A stretch of DNA of 18,856 nt from Candidatus Delongbacteria bacterium (GTDB lineage: Bacteria; Delongbacteria; UBA4055): contig JAQICF010000231.1 in assembly GCA_027858795.1 (NCBI GenBank), forward strand, positions 1 through 18,856, read 5' to 3'. A program made the translations under genes and the position numbers. The notes under the pieces were generated by a model. It did no database searches. It was not told where the DNA came from and saw only the letters and a program-made list of their open reading frames with translations. Below, in pieces: positions 12,225-18,856 of this stretch. Each line of letters opens with the position of its first letter. The first letter of the stretch is position 1.

Positions 12225-13361
12225 ATGGGAATTTTCAGCAAACTTAAAGGCGAATTCATAGACATTATTGAATGGCTGGATCCATCTAATGACACAATGG
12301 TTTATAGATTCGAAAGATATCAGAATGAAATTAAGAATGGTGCAAAACTTACAGTTCGAGAAGGTCAAATTGCAGTTTTTATAAATGAAGGTAAAATTGC
12401 AGATGTATTTAATCCAGGAATGTATGAATTAACAACTGAAAACTTACCTATTTTATCTACCTTAAAAGGCTGGAAATATGGTTTTAATAGCCCATTTAAA
12501 GCTGAAGTATATTTTATGAGCACCCGAAATATAACTGATCAGAAATGGGGAACAAAAAATCCTATTACTTTATCAGATGACAGATTTGGAATGATAGAGA
12601 TCAGAGCTTTCGGAACTTATGTTATGAGAGTTAAAGATGGACCTATCTTCATTAAAGAGATCGTAGGGACTGACGGACATTTTACTTCAGAAGAAATAGC
12701 ATCACAACTTAGAAGTCTTATAGTGACACGTTTTACAGATGCTATCGGAGAAGCTGAAATTCCTGTAGAAAAATATGCTAGAGATATGAATGAAATTTCA
12801 GATATCGTCTTTGAGATATTAAAGCCTGAATTTGAAAAGTACGGTATTGAAGTAACTAAGTTCCTTATTGAAAATATTTCTATGCCGGAAGAGATCAAAA
12901 ATGAGATATTTGAATTGAGTAGACTTGACAAGGTTGATTTAAATAAACTTGCTCAGATGAAAGCTGCTAAAGCTATGGAAAAAGCTGCTGAGAATCCTAG
13001 TGGTGCTGCTGGAGCTGGTATAGGTATGGGTATGGGATTTGGAATGGCAAATCAAATGGCTAATACTTTCTCCGGGAACCAACAACAACAGCAGCAGCAA
13101 CAAGCTCCTCCAGCTCAACAAAATACACCACCGGCTGGCCCTCCGCCACTTCCACCTGCATTAAAATTCTTTATAGTTGTTAATGGTCAGCAGAACGGAC
13201 CACACGATATTCAATCGTTGAAGAATTTGGTTTCTCAGGGTCAATTGACTAAGGAAACACTTGCTTGGAGAGAAGGAATGGCTAACTGGACAGCTGCCGG
13301 ACAAATACCTGAGTTAAGTTCTGTCTTTGGAAGCGTACCACCACCAATACCGGGATCTTAA
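12225..13361 (+). CDS. ydjI: SPFH-domain protein (YdjI-like) with Gln/Pro linker and C-terminal GYF_2 domain
   Basis: A soluble, membrane-associating SPFH (stomatin/flotillin) protein of the type often named 'virion core protein-like'. Its Bacillus relative YdjI belongs to a membrane-stress group with a PspA homologue and YdjG. The 378-residue sequence has: N-terminal FIDIIEWLDPSNDTMVYRF (11-29); an SPFH domain about 35-220 (TVREGQIAVFINEGKIADVFNPGMYEL, EIRAFGTYVMRV, VTKFLIENISMPEEI); a short Ala/Lys-rich helix; a Gly/Met stretch (GAAGAGIGMGMGFGMANQMA, 260-279); eight glutamines (286-293); a proline-rich linker; and a GYF_2 module (about 314-368: FFIVVNGQQNGPHDIQSLKNLVSQG, LAWREGMANWTAAGQIPEL). 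No transmembrane segment is seen. The ATG at 12225 has AGGTGG five bases upstream and is preferred over an in-frame GTG at 12216. The zinc-ribbon gene follows after 36 bases, probably in the same transcript. Confidence 0.88.
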   Translation: MGIFSKLKGEFIDIIEWLDPSNDTMVYRFERYQNEIKNGAKLTVREGQIAVFINEGKIADVFNPGMYELTTENLPILSTLKGWKYGFNSPFKAEVYFMSTRNITDQKWGTKNPITLSDDRFGMIEIRAFGTYVMRVKDGPIFIKEIVGTDGHFTSEEIASQLRSLIVTRFTDAIGEAEIPVEKYARDMNEISDIVFEILKPEFEKYGIEVTKFLIENISMPEEIKNEIFELSRLDKVDLNKLAQMKAAKAMEKAAENPSGAAGAGIGMGMGFGMANQMANTFSGNQQQQQQQQAPPAQQNTPPAGPPPLPPALKFFIVVNGQQNGPHDIQSLKNLVSQGQLTKETLAWREGMANWTAAGQIPELSSVFGSVPPPIPGS

Positions 13362-13397
13362 AACTATAAGTATCGCAAAATATACCGGGAGTATAAT

Positions 13398-14507
13398 ATG
13401 GAAAATATAGAAGAAACAAATGTTGATACATCATCTTTCGCATGTACGAACTGTGGAGCTGACCTAACATATAAACCTGGCACTGTTAATTTAAAGTGTG
13501 AATATTGTGGAACTGAGAATGAGATCCCTCAAATAGAAGGTGAAATTGAAGAACTTGACTTTCATGCATATCTCGATGATAGTGCTGGAAAAGAAGCTCA
13601 AATAGAAGTACATGTCGCAAAATGTGAGAATTGTGGTGCTTCATCAACACTTGAACCTAACATCACTTCAGCAGATTGCCCATATTGCTCTACCCCACTC
13701 ATCACAGACTCAGCTCATGATGAAACCATTCTTCAACCTAAGTCGCTTCTACCTTTTAAAATTGAGAAGAAAGATGCTTTACAAGAATTTTCTACTTGGG
13801 TGAAAAAATTATGGTTTGCTCCTGGAAAACTAAAGAAAGCTACTTTGAATTTTGACCATTTTAAGGGAGTTTACATACCTTATTGGACTTATGACTCTGA
13901 TACTAATTCTTATTACACAGGACAGAGAGGTGTCTACTACTATGTAACTGAAACTTATACAACTACTGAAAATGGTAAAAGTGTTACTAAGACAAGACAG
14001 AAAAGAAAAACTCGTTGGTATTCAGCCAGCGGTAATGTGAAAAGAATGTTCGACGATGTTCTTACCGTTGCCTCAAAATCTCTTCCAAATAAGTATATAT
14101 ATGCATTAGAACCATGGGACCTTGAAAACCTTGTACCTTTTGATAAAAAATATCTAAGTGGCTTTATCACTGAAAAGTATCAGATCGACCTAAAGGAAGG
14201 TTTTGATATTGCAAAAGGTATCATGGATGGAGTCATCAGAACAGATGTCAAAAGGGATATTGGTGGAGATGTTCAGAGAATTTTCCAGGTTAATACCAAT
14301 CATAAGGATATTACCTTTAAACACATTCTATTACCTGTATATGTTAGTGCTTATATGTTTAAAGAAAAACTTTACAGATTCTTTGTAAATGCCAGAACAG
14401 GAGAAGTACAAGGTGAAAGACCTATCAGTTGGGTTAAGGTTACCTTCGCTTCTTTAGCTGTGATTGCTATAGCTGCAACGATATACTATTTCGCAAATGC
14501 GCAGTAA
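13398..14507 (+). CDS. ydjG: Double zinc-ribbon protein with C-terminal membrane anchor (YdjG-like)
   Basis: A 369-residue tail-anchored protein. Two zinc ribbons are visible: CTNC...CEYC (Cys16, 19, 34, 37) and CENC...CPYC (Cys76, 79, 94, 97). They are followed by a middle domain with FKGVYIPYWTYDSDTNSYYTGQRG (about 155-178), KTRWYSASGNVKRMFDDVLTVAS (204-226), YALEPWDLENLVPFDKKYLSGF (235-256) and HILLPVYVSAYMFKEKLYRFFVNARTGEVQGERPISW. A single hydrophobic segment (about 346-366) ends in a short tail. This order (zinc ribbon, central domain with 'PY W', membrane helix) resembles B. subtilis YdjG, whose gene lies with an SPFH gene (ydjI) and a pspA homologue. Here the SPFH gene is directly upstream, so the two likely work together at the membrane. 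No PspA gene is present. Strong GGGAG ribosome site six bases before the ATG. The symbol is by similarity. Confidence 0.82.
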   Translation: MENIEETNVDTSSFACTNCGADLTYKPGTVNLKCEYCGTENEIPQIEGEIEELDFHAYLDDSAGKEAQIEVHVAKCENCGASSTLEPNITSADCPYCSTPLITDSAHDETILQPKSLLPFKIEKKDALQEFSTWVKKLWFAPGKLKKATLNFDHFKGVYIPYWTYDSDTNSYYTGQRGVYYYVTETYTTTENGKSVTKTRQKRKTRWYSASGNVKRMFDDVLTVASKSLPNKYIYALEPWDLENLVPFDKKYLSGFITEKYQIDLKEGFDIAKGIMDGVIRTDVKRDIGGDVQRIFQVNTNHKDITFKHILLPVYVSAYMFKEKLYRFFVNARTGEVQGERPISWVKVTFASLAVIAIAATIYYFANAQ

Positions 14508-14512
14508 AATCT

Positions 14513-14542
14513 GTCATATTCGGACTTGATTCGGATATCCAT
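14513..14542 (+). repeat. Degenerate palindromic repeat, family A copy 2
   Basis: Thirty bases beginning 6 bases after the zinc-ribbon gene's stop codon. They begin GTCAT, have core CGGACTTGAT and end ATCCAT. 23 of 30 positions equal the minus-strand sequence of 764-793, without gaps. Arms ATATTCGGA and TTCGGATAT pair over nine positions around the loop CTTGA if two G-T pairs are allowed. As at coaBC, the wobble-tolerant strand is the transcribed one. No T-run follows, so it is not a typical terminator. Confidence 0.55.
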
Positions 14543-14567
14543 AAATATTAACAAGTAATTTTAGATT

Positions 14568-14637
14568 TAGGGAGTATTGTAATATGCCCCTACTAATTCT
14601 ACTTGACATTGCTTAAAGGCACAAGTATATTACTACG
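14568..14637. repeat. Decayed twin-hairpin element, family B copy 2
   Basis: Within the 310-base gap 14508-14817. The left module TAGGGAGTATTGTAATATGCCCC (written here in parts: TAGGGAGTATTGTAA, then TATGCCCC; 14568-14590) retains a near-perfect hairpin. The right module GGCACAAG (14618-14625) then CTACG (14633-14637) keeps the loop and end of the second hairpin at 12051-12132, but its stem has decayed. Overall length from TAGGG to CTACG is 70 bases here and 73 in the intact copy. The remainder of the gap, 14638-14747, is AT-rich and shows nothing recognisable. Confidence 0.5.
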
Positions 14638-14747
14638 CAACATTTTTAATGAAGTTGAGAAATTTTACGAATGGAAAACTAGTTTTAATATTTTTAAAGA
14701 TTTTTAATTTTTCCATACATAAAATATTTATAAATAGAAGCTAAAGG

Positions 14748-14777
14748 TTAACAAAGCAATAAATTTTGTACGATAAT
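14748..14777 (+). promoter_or_regulatory. Possible promoter for the Nnr gene
   Basis: TTAACA (14748-14753), 18 bases, then GATAAT (14772-14777), about 40 bases before the ATG at 14818. The match is fair. The surrounding DNA is very AT-rich, so a chance match is possible. The gene needs a promoter here because a repeat-filled gap separates it from the zinc-ribbon gene. Confidence 0.35.
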
Positions 14778-14817
14778 AATGAATTATTAATAAATTAAAC
14801 TTTCTAAGGGAATTCCT

Positions 14818-16368
14818 ATGAAAAAACTCGTTACTGCTGAAATAATGAAGCAGTTAGACAAAATTGTCATTGAAGATCATGGTGTAAAAAGTACGGAATT
14901 GATGGAAAACGCAGCTAAACAAGTATTTGAAAAGATAGTTGAGTATGAAAAAGACATCAAAGGTAAAAAAGTAACCATAGTTTGCGGTAAAGGTAATAAT
15001 GGTGGTGATGGTTTATTGGTTGCACAACATTTAAAAAACGCCGGTGCTGATATAGCGGTTTTTGTACTTGCAAAAAAAACAGAGATATCTGCTGATTCAA
15101 AAAAAGCTCTAACAAAATTAAATAAAGTATATAAGAAAACGCAGTTCATTGATAAAACTGAAAATTTCGATCTTTCTGAACCTGAATTGATCGTTGATGC
15201 AATATTTGGAACTGGTTTCAGCTCTAACCCGGAAGATCTTTTTTATGATGTTATTAAGCAAATGAATGAATCAAAAGCAAAAACATACTCAATTGATATC
15301 CCATCAGGTCTGCATGGAACTACAGGAAATATTGAGGATATTGCTGTTATGGCAACACACACCATCACTTTAGCTTATGGCAAAGTTGGTTTATATGTAA
15401 ATGACGGTTATGTTTATAGCGGTAAAGTTGATGTTGTTGATATTGGATTCCCTAAAGCTATCGATGACGAGATACAAGATACGAGAATGTTGACAGAAGA
15501 AATTGATACTATCGGTGCTTTCAAAGATAGAGAACTTACAGTTGATAAAAAAGAATTTGGAAAGGTTTTTAATTTTTCAGGTTCTCTTTCTATGCCTGGA
15601 GCTGCAGTTCTATCATCAACAGCAGCATTAAGAGCTGGAACAGGTTTGCTGAAGCTTGGTATCCCTATGAATATTTCTGCTTCAGTTTCTACTATATTCC
15701 CTGAAATAATGTCATTACCACTCGGATATGCTCAACCGGGATTTACTTCTATCAATGCTGAAAAAGAAGTATTAAAAGGATATAAATGGTGTGATGCTTG
15801 TTTAGTCGGACCTGGACTATCAGTTCACCCTGAAACAAAAAAAGTTGTAAGAAGATTGATCCAGAAATCAAGTGATAAGCCTATGGTCCTTGATGCTGAT
15901 GCATTAAATATAATGGCTGATCAGAATGAATTATTTGAGAAAATGGGGCATCATGTTGTTCTTACACCTCATAATAGTGAAATGGCGAGAATGATCAATA
16001 CAAGTAAAGAATTATTTTTATTAGAAAGAATTGAAATAGTTACTCAGAAAGCAATTGATTGGAAGTGCTTTATCGTTCTTAAAGGAACACCGACACTGAT
16101 CGCTTTCCCTGATGGAAGAATGTACACACATATAAATAAAAATCCTGCAATGGCAGTTGGAGGAATTGGAGATACATTATCAGGTATAATTGTAAGTCTT
16201 CTTGGGCAGGATATACCTATGGAAAAAGCAATAATCACATCCTTATACATCCATAGTATTGCAGGTAGATACGCTACAGAAAAATACGGTGAAGTAAGCA
16301 TGTTGCCTTCTGACCTGATAAAAGAAATTCCACGGGCTATTATGTACCTAAGATCTCTCGATAAATAA
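14818..16368 (+). CDS. nnr: Bifunctional NAD(P)H-hydrate epimerase / ADP-dependent NAD(P)H-hydrate dehydratase
   Basis: Repairs hydrated NADH and NADPH, which form by heat or side reactions. The N-terminal YjeF_N domain (about 1-215) interconverts the R and S hydrates, and the C-terminal carbohydrate-kinase-like domain dehydrates the S form with ADP. Visible motifs: ELMENAAKQV (27-36), GKGNNGGDGLLVAQHL (57-72), DAIFGTGF (127-134), SIDIPSGLHG (158-167), ITLAYGKVGLYV; then GAAVLSSTAALRAGTGLLKL (261-280), DACLVGPGL (326-334), VLDADALNIMA (357-367), LTPHNSEMARM and NPAMAVGGIGDTLSG (442-456) with catalytic Asp452. Full length at 516 residues. The usual HKGDFG..LVIGGS start of the second domain reads DKKEFGKVFNFSGS, a mild departure. 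AAGGGA lies six bases before the ATG. It is followed by a terminator, so it is probably transcribed alone. Confidence 0.95.
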   Translation: MKKLVTAEIMKQLDKIVIEDHGVKSTELMENAAKQVFEKIVEYEKDIKGKKVTIVCGKGNNGGDGLLVAQHLKNAGADIAVFVLAKKTEISADSKKALTKLNKVYKKTQFIDKTENFDLSEPELIVDAIFGTGFSSNPEDLFYDVIKQMNESKAKTYSIDIPSGLHGTTGNIEDIAVMATHTITLAYGKVGLYVNDGYVYSGKVDVVDIGFPKAIDDEIQDTRMLTEEIDTIGAFKDRELTVDKKEFGKVFNFSGSLSMPGAAVLSSTAALRAGTGLLKLGIPMNISASVSTIFPEIMSLPLGYAQPGFTSINAEKEVLKGYKWCDACLVGPGLSVHPETKKVVRRLIQKSSDKPMVLDADALNIMADQNELFEKMGHHVVLTPHNSEMARMINTSKELFLLERIEIVTQKAIDWKCFIVLKGTPTLIAFPDGRMYTHINKNPAMAVGGIGDTLSGIIVSLLGQDIPMEKAIITSLYIHSIAGRYATEKYGEVSMLPSDLIKEIPRAIMYLRSLDK

Positions 16369-16395
16369 TTGAGATTTTCAATAATTTTATAAATG

Positions 16396-16425
16396 AAAGA
16401 CAGGTTTACGAATCTGTCTTTTTTT
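16396..16425 (+). terminator. Rho-independent terminator with TACG loop after the Nnr gene
   Basis: Eleven-base arms AAAGACAGGTT (16396-16406) and AATCTGTCTTT (16411-16421) pair with one G-T wobble around the tetraloop TACG (a UNCG-class loop in RNA), then continue into a T tract to 16425. It lies 27 bases after the stop codon. Confidence 0.85.
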
Positions 16426-16439
16426 ATTTAGAATTTAGC

Positions 16440-16468
16440 TTGGATATAACATTAGTGTAAATTATATT
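16440..16468 (+). promoter_or_regulatory. Sigma-70-type promoter for relA/spoT
   Basis: TTGGAT (16440-16445), exactly 17 bases, then TATATT (16463-16468), directly after the terminator of the previous gene and about 40 bases before the ATG at 16508. Confidence 0.6.
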
Positions 16469-16507
16469 TAAAACGAACTAATAAATTTCTTACTTGGAGT
16501 TAATTTA

Positions 16508-18640
16508 ATGCCATCAAGATATACAATTCAGATAGATAACATTATAAAAAGATTACAAGAGAACGGTAGTAATGTTAATGAAGAACTGATCAAAAAAGCA
16601 TACGAATTCGCATTCCAAGCTCACAAGAATGTTTTCAGACGAAGTGGCAAACCATATATTGAACATCCTGTCATGGTTTCAGAAATCTTATCCGAATTAA
16701 ATGTTGATGATATTACTATAGCTGCTGCTCTTTTGCATGATGTAGTTGAAGATACCGAAATATCAGGTTTAGAGATCAGAGAGAATTTTGGAGAGACTAT
16801 TCATCGAATAGTTGATGGCGTTACAAAGATCGATGAAATAAATTTTGGAACTTTAGAAGAAAAACAGGCTGAAAATTTTAGAAAATTGATCATCAGTATG
16901 ATCAAAGATATTAGAGTGATCATCATTAAATTTGCTGATCGATTACACAATATGCGGACTATTAAATTTATGTCTGCTGCGAAACAAAAAAAGATAGCCA
17001 AAGAGACTATTGAAATATATGCACCTTTGGCATATAGACTTGGAATGTACAAAATAAAGAGTGAATTTGAAGATCTTTCTTTTGAATTGATAGACCCTGA
17101 TAATTTCAAGAAAATAAAAGATAGAGTAGCCTTATCTTTCGAATCAATAGATTCATTTATCAATAGAATTAAACCTTTGATACTTGAAGAAATGGCAGAG
17201 CAAGGTATTACACCTATAGTTAATGGCAGAATAAAACACTTTTATTCTATCCACAGAAAACTTCAAACAAGAAAAAACAACTTTGAAGAGATCATGGATA
17301 TTATCGCAATAAGGATCATAATATCAGATGATGAAGATTGCTATCAAGTATTAAGTATGGTACATAAATTATTTCCACCTATTCACGGAATGTTCCATGA
17401 TTATATTGCATCACCAAAACAGAACGGTTATCAATCATTACATACAAAAGTTCAATTTGAAAATAAAATAATTGAGATCCAGATCAGAACAAAAAAAATG
17501 CATGAAATTGCTGAATGTGGTTTAGCCGCTCATTGGAAATACAAGCATACAGATATTGAAGATAACCATGAAGCTTTGGATAAGTATATTGATAAATTAA
17601 GAGGTGTGCTTCAGGAAAGTTTCGAGTCCAGAGATCCTAAGGAATTTTTGGAAGAATTGAAGATAAATCTAATTTCCGGTGAAATATTTGTTTTTACACC
17701 AAAGAAAGACCTTATTACTTTACCAGCAGGTTCTACTCCGGTTGATTTTGCATATAAGATCCATGAAAATATTGGCAATCATTGTATTGCTGCTAAAATT
17801 GCAGGAAAGATAATTCCACTATCTACGACCTTAGAAAATGGGAGTGTGATTGAAATAATTACTTCTAAAAAATTTACTCCAACTTATAATTGGTTAAAAT
17901 TTGCAAAGAGCCCCAGAGCTAGATCGTCGATTAAACATTTTCTCAAGAAAACAGAATTTAACAAAACGTTAAAACTAGGTCGAGAAACCTTTTACAATGA
18001 ACTTGAAAAATATAAGATTAAGCCTGATAGAGATATCATACGTAAAACTTCAACTGCTTTCGGTTTCAAGACCATAGAAGAATTTTATAATGCAGTAGGT
18101 AACGGGGTTATAAAGCCTATTCATTTCATGAGGAAGATCAGTAGTTTAAAAAAAGAAGGTTTCTTCGAGAAACTAATTCATAAGATCAAATTAAAATCCA
18201 GAGATAAGAGAGAAATTTTCAAGAATTATGTAGAAAATTCTAAGATGATCCATGCCGAATGTTGTCATCCATTACCGGGAGATTCAATCGTTGGGGAGAT
18301 CGTTGATGATATGATCGTGATCCATATAGCTAATTGCTCAAAAATTGGAACTGTAGATTCAAATAGTCTGATCAATATCAATTGGGAAACTGAGAGGTCT
18401 GAGAATTTTGATGTGAAATTCAAAGTTGCCGGTGAAGATAGGCAACATTTACTGCTGGATATGATTAAAATATTGAATTCACTTAACATAAACCTTTCAA
18501 ATTTAACTATAAAAGTTGAGGATTCTATTGCAGTCGCAGAATTCTTAGCTAAAGTTAAAAATCTTAATCATTTTATAAAGCTAAGAAAAAAACTTTTGGG
18601 AATTAATGGTATTTTGAGTGTAGAAAGATTCTTAGAGTAA
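16508..18640 (+). CDS. rel: RelA/SpoT-family (p)ppGpp synthetase/hydrolase (Rel)
   Basis: Makes and degrades the alarmone (p)ppGpp during the stringent response. The 710 residues contain the full long-RSH order. The HD hydrolase domain has H53 in IEHPV, LLHDVVEDTE (76-84, His77, Asp78, Glu81 and Asp82) and KFADRLHNMRT (141-151, Asp144). The synthetase domain has RIKHFYSIHRKLQTRKNNFEE (241-261, written in its conserved parts RIKHFYSIHRK and NNFEE), DIIAIRIII, SPKQNGYQSLHTKV (302-315), and EIQIRTKKMHEIAECGLAAHWKYK (323-346, in parts EIQIRT and AAHWKYK). The TGS domain spans about 392-452 (EIFVFTPKKDLITLPAGSTPVDFAY). Then come the helical/zinc-finger region with HAECCHPLPGD and a C-terminal ACT domain (about 640-710). 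Both catalytic sites look intact, so a bifunctional enzyme is likely. GGAG lies eight bases before the ATG. It has its own promoter; the stop is 3 bases from the convergent WYL gene. Confidence 0.96.
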   Translation: MPSRYTIQIDNIIKRLQENGSNVNEELIKKAYEFAFQAHKNVFRRSGKPYIEHPVMVSEILSELNVDDITIAAALLHDVVEDTEISGLEIRENFGETIHRIVDGVTKIDEINFGTLEEKQAENFRKLIISMIKDIRVIIIKFADRLHNMRTIKFMSAAKQKKIAKETIEIYAPLAYRLGMYKIKSEFEDLSFELIDPDNFKKIKDRVALSFESIDSFINRIKPLILEEMAEQGITPIVNGRIKHFYSIHRKLQTRKNNFEEIMDIIAIRIIISDDEDCYQVLSMVHKLFPPIHGMFHDYIASPKQNGYQSLHTKVQFENKIIEIQIRTKKMHEIAECGLAAHWKYKHTDIEDNHEALDKYIDKLRGVLQESFESRDPKEFLEELKINLISGEIFVFTPKKDLITLPAGSTPVDFAYKIHENIGNHCIAAKIAGKIIPLSTTLENGSVIEIITSKKFTPTYNWLKFAKSPRARSSIKHFLKKTEFNKTLKLGRETFYNELEKYKIKPDRDIIRKTSTAFGFKTIEEFYNAVGNGVIKPIHFMRKISSLKKEGFFEKLIHKIKLKSRDKREIFKNYVENSKMIHAECCHPLPGDSIVGEIVDDMIVIHIANCSKIGTVDSNSLININWETERSENFDVKFKVAGEDRQHLLLDMIKILNSLNINLSNLTIKVEDSIAVAEFLAKVKNLNHFIKLRKKLLGINGILSVERFLE

Positions 18641-18643
18641 AAT

Positions 18644-18856
18644 TTATTTTATCATCTTATACATTTTCCTGATCTGCTCTTTCCATTCATCTCTTAATGT
18701 CGATGGCGAAATGATCTCTGCATAGCTTCCATACCTCAACACCCTTCCTATAAGCTCTCCTGAAGCCTTCACAGGATATGGCAGTTCAAACTGCGTATAA
18801 TGCCCTTTTTTATAATCAACTGAAACAGTCGTTATCTGCTTATCAAACCAGAGTAT
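18644..18856 (-). CDS. C-terminal end of a WYL-domain transcriptional regulator, start missing
   Basis: My translation of the minus strand gives 70 codons and a TAA at 18644-18646; the gene runs off the right edge. The visible part contains YKKGHYTQFELPYPVKASGE (about 20-39), then LIGRVLRYGSYAEIISPSTLRDEW and a basic helix KEQIRKMYKMIK. This is the pattern of the WCX extension at the C-terminus of WYL regulators: a beta strand of the form '...ELEV', a helix ending in 'L..G..AEV..P..LR', and a final helix. WYL proteins are DNA-binding regulators that often sense nucleic acid ligands, and many act in DNA-damage or defence control. The helix-turn-helix part is outside the window, so the target cannot be guessed. 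It converges on relA/spoT with only 3 bases between the stops. Confidence 0.75.
   Translation of the reverse strand: MLWFDKQITTVSVDYKKGHYTQFELPYPVKASGELIGRVLRYGSYAEIISPSTLRDEWKEQIRKMYKMIK

Noticed and set aside
12225..14507. SPFH and zinc-ribbon pair as a phage or virus-derived cassette because of the 'virion core protein' name
   Set aside because: The name comes from distant viral similarity; the proteins match bacterial YdjI/YdjG-type membrane proteins and no phage genes lie nearby.
14508..14817. Small RNA gene or riboswitch in the 310-base gap before the Nnr gene
   Set aside because: Hairpins present match the two repeat families, no conserved riboswitch core is recognisable, and no promoter plus terminator pair frames the region.

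Overview
The window is an AT-rich stretch of a bacterial chromosome, densely packed with housekeeping genes. Kdo synthesis genes (kdsA, kdsC), an LptC-like lipoprotein and a Bax-like peptidoglycan hydrolase indicate a Gram-negative cell with a lipopolysaccharide outer membrane. A DUF4301 protein and a divergent omega subunit point loosely to the Fibrobacteres-Chlorobi-Bacteroidetes group or a related candidate phylum. That placement is an inference; there is no rRNA or other decisive marker. I see no phage, plasmid, transposase or CRISPR array.

Layout. (1) 1-4726, minus strand: a compact run read kdsA, kdsC, lptC-like, yicC, gmk, rpoZ-like, coaBC (cut by the left edge). It joins Kdo synthesis and lipopolysaccharide export to nucleotide, RNA polymerase and coenzyme A functions. 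Stops and starts touch or overlap at kdsA/kdsC/lptC, and three consecutive genes (lptC, yicC, gmk) start at TTG. (2) 4727-4922: divergent promoter region. (3) 4923-11097, plus strand: rluD, then a large exported SH3-like/coiled-coil/TPR protein, ribF, a YfcE-type phosphodiesterase and a DUF4301 protein. The DUF4301 protein carries the signature blocks of UDP-sugar pyrophosphorylases. (4) 11098-12215: a strong promoter, a 38-bp sequence repeated three times, and a Bax-like gene whose signal peptide is encoded only if translation starts at ATA. A terminator follows, inside a twin-hairpin repeat. (5) 12225-14507: an SPFH protein with a GYF_2 tail, followed by a zinc-ribbon membrane protein. This resembles the YdjI/YdjG membrane-stress pair of Bacillus. 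(6) 14508-14817: 310 bases without a gene, holding decayed copies of two palindromic repeat families and a weak promoter. (7) 14818-18640: NAD(P)HX repair enzyme (Nnr), terminator, promoter, then a RelA/SpoT (p)ppGpp synthetase/hydrolase. (8) 18644-18856, minus strand: the C-terminal end of a WYL-type regulator, convergent with relA/spoT and only 3 bases away.

Most of the window is ordinary. The parts worth a second look are the Bax-like gene's leader (ATA start, triplicated initiation region, chained mini-ORFs), the DUF4301 resemblance to UDP-sugar pyrophosphorylases, the two families of palindromic repeats, and a 34-bp tandem repeat running from the end of gmk into the rpoZ leader. I did not find a clear new multi-gene system.
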